Position numbers and translations under genes: made by a program. The notes under the pieces are model-generated. The model searched no databases, was not told the origin of the DNA, and saw nothing but the letters and a program-made list of their open reading frames with translations. Positions 22,702-23,945 of a DNA stretch of 23,945 bases are shown in pieces. Position 1 is the first letter of the stretch. Every line of letters begins with the position of its first letter. The DNA is from an uncultured beta proteobacterium (lineage in GTDB: Bacteria > Pseudomonadota > Gammaproteobacteria > Burkholderiales > Burkholderiaceae), in contig CAIMPQ010000127.1 of NCBI GenBank assembly GCA_903843315.1, forward strand, positions 1 through 23,945, written 5' to 3'.

Positions 22702-23945
22702 AAAAGAAAACTTATATCCCGTAAATCTACTAGATACCCCATTTCCAATGCGAGGAGATCTAGCCAAGCGTGAACCACAATGGGTGGCTGGATGGCAAAA
22801 AAATAAGCTTTACGAAAAGATTCGTGCTGCTCATGCCAATCAACCCAAATTCATTTTGCATGATGGGCCTCCGTATGCAAATGGAGATATTCATATTGGT
22901 CATGCGGTAAACAAGATTCTCAAAGATATGATCGTCAAGTCTCGCTGGTTAATGGGCTTTGATTCTGTTTATATTCCTGGCTGGGATTGCCATGGTATGC
23001 CAATTGAGATCCAGATTGAAAAAGAGTTTGGTAAAAACTTACCTACAGCTGAAGTACAAGCTAAAGCGCGTGCCTATGCTCAAGTGCAGATAGACAAGCA
23101 GAAAAAAGATTTTGAGCGTTTAGGTGTTTTAGGCGACTGGAACAATCCTTACCTCACCATGAACTTCCGCAATGAGGCTGATGAAATCCGTGCGCTCGGC
23201 AAAATTTGGGAAAAGGGTTACGTCTTCCGTGGCTTAAAACCAGTGAACTGGTGCTTTGATTGTGGCTCTGCGCTTGCAGAAGCTGAAGTGGAATACCAAG
23301 ATAAAACCGATCCAACGGTTGACGTTGGTTTTGCTTTTGATGATGCTCAGCGTCCGCAGCTAGCAAAAGCATTCGGCTTGTCAGAACTTCCCAATAAGCC
23401 AGGCCAGATTGTGATCTGGACAACTACTCCTTGGACTATTCCAGCTAACCAGGCAATGAATGTTCACCCCGAACTCACCTATGCCTTGGTTGATGTGGGC
23501 GACAAGTTGCTCATTCTGGCAAAAGATCGCGTAGAGACTTGCCTGCAGGATTACGGCCTCGAAGGCAAGATCATCGCGACCTGTCTAGGTAATGAATTAG
23601 CCAACCTCTCTTTCTGGCATCCCTTAGCGCCATTGCATGAAGGATATAAACGCCTTGCACCGATCTACCCAGCCGAGTATGTGACTCTGGATACTGGTAC
23701 TGGCATTGTTCACTCTGCACCCGCTTATGGCGAGGAAGACTTTAAGTCATGTAAAGCTAACAAATTGGCTGACAAAGATATTTTGAATCCAGTGATGGGC
23801 AATGGTGTGTATGCATCCTGGTTACCCCTCTTTGCTAACGAGTACATCTGGAAAGCGAATCCAAAAATTGTAGAGGCTATGCGTGAAGCAGGTAGCCTAC
23901 TCAGAGATAAAACTTATACCCACTCATACATGCATTGCTGGCGCC
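22694..23945 (+). CDS. ileS: Isoleucine--tRNA ligase (partial, C-terminus outside window)
   Basis: Class Ia synthetase charging tRNA-Ile and editing valine. The first 417 codons of an expected 930-940 are visible. HIGH is at 67-70 within LHDGPPYANGDIHIGHAVNKILKD (quoted in part), followed by GWDCHGMPIE. The CP1 editing domain shows WTTTPWTIPANQA and TGTGIVHSAPAYGEEDF. KMSKS and the anticodon domain are beyond the right edge. The ATG at 22694 lies inside the end of ribF in another frame, so the two genes are translationally coupled, and no separate promoter is needed. Confidence 0.97.
   Translation, partial: MSEKENLYPVNLLDTPFPMRGDLAKREPQWVAGWQKNKLYEKIRAAHANQPKFILHDGPPYANGDIHIGHAVNKILKDMIVKSRWLMGFDSVYIPGWDCHGMPIEIQIEKEFGKNLPTAEVQAKARAYAQVQIDKQKKDFERLGVLGDWNNPYLTMNFRNEADEIRALGKIWEKGYVFRGLKPVNWCFDCGSALAEAEVEYQDKTDPTVDVGFAFDDAQRPQLAKAFGLSELPNKPGQIVIWTTTPWTIPANQAMNVHPELTYALVDVGDKLLILAKDRVETCLQDYGLEGKIIATCLGNELANLSFWHPLAPLHEGYKRLAPIYPAEYVTLDTGTGIVHSAPAYGEEDFKSCKANKLADKDILNPVMGNGVYASWLPLFANEYIWKANPKIVEAMREAGSLLRDKTYTHSYMHCWR

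Noticed and set aside
1..23945. Mobile elements, CRISPR arrays, defence or biosynthetic clusters, tRNA or rRNA genes
   Set aside because: No transposase, integrase, phage or toxin-antitoxin genes, no regular repeat-spacer series and no cloverleaf-like sequence were seen. All large frames are core genes.

Overview
The window looks like a piece of chromosome from a freshwater betaproteobacterium, most likely Polynucleobacter or a close relative in the Burkholderiaceae. This rests on the protein sequences (a proteobacterial-type GlnRS, a fkpB-ispH pair, a TctBA tricarboxylate transporter), a moderate GC content judged by eye, and very tight packing with no gene-free stretch over about 150 bases. 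No database search was possible, so the genus is an inference. I see no rRNA, tRNA, CRISPR, prophage, insertion sequence or defence island. This is a compact housekeeping region, and I did not find an undescribed multi-gene system.

Layout. The partial helicase gene uvrD (minus strand, runs off the left edge) diverges from valS-galU. Convergent to these is alaS-tusA on the minus strand. Diverging from alaS is the transporter pair tctB-tctA, closed by a clear terminator. Next is glnS, whose 3' end overlaps a convergent atypical SDR gene. Diverging from that are a 2Fe-2S flavin reductase gene and then argD. The fkpB-ispH pair is convergent to argD and divergent from radC. The ribosomal protein pair rpmB-rpmG ends in a perfect bidirectional terminator shared with the minus-strand run purN - rsmB-like methyltransferase - fatty acid desaturase. 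Diverging from purN are ribF and ileS; ileS runs off the right edge.

Functions. Most of the window serves translation: four aminoacyl-tRNA synthetases (Val, Ala, Gln, Ile), a TusA-family sulfur carrier, an rRNA m5C methyltransferase and two ribosomal proteins. The rest covers DNA repair (UvrD, RadC), precursor supply (PurN, ArgD, IspH, RibF, GalU), membrane lipid desaturation and carboxylate uptake.

The most notable signal is regulatory. At least five genes (uvrD, alaS, glnS, fkpB, purN) have a good -10 hexamer ending only 6-7 bases before the ATG and no Shine-Dalgarno sequence, which predicts leaderless mRNAs. valS is nearly the same, with 9 bases. Genes in the same window with longer leaders (tctB, rpmB, rpmG, the reductase, the desaturase) carry ordinary Shine-Dalgarno sites. 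The divergent pairs uvrD/valS and purN/ribF share overlapping, near-palindromic -10 elements. The alaS/tctB spacer holds a perfect 9-bp-arm palindrome placed over the predicted -35 region of both promoters. The radC gene has no normal start codon near the beginning of its conserved domain.
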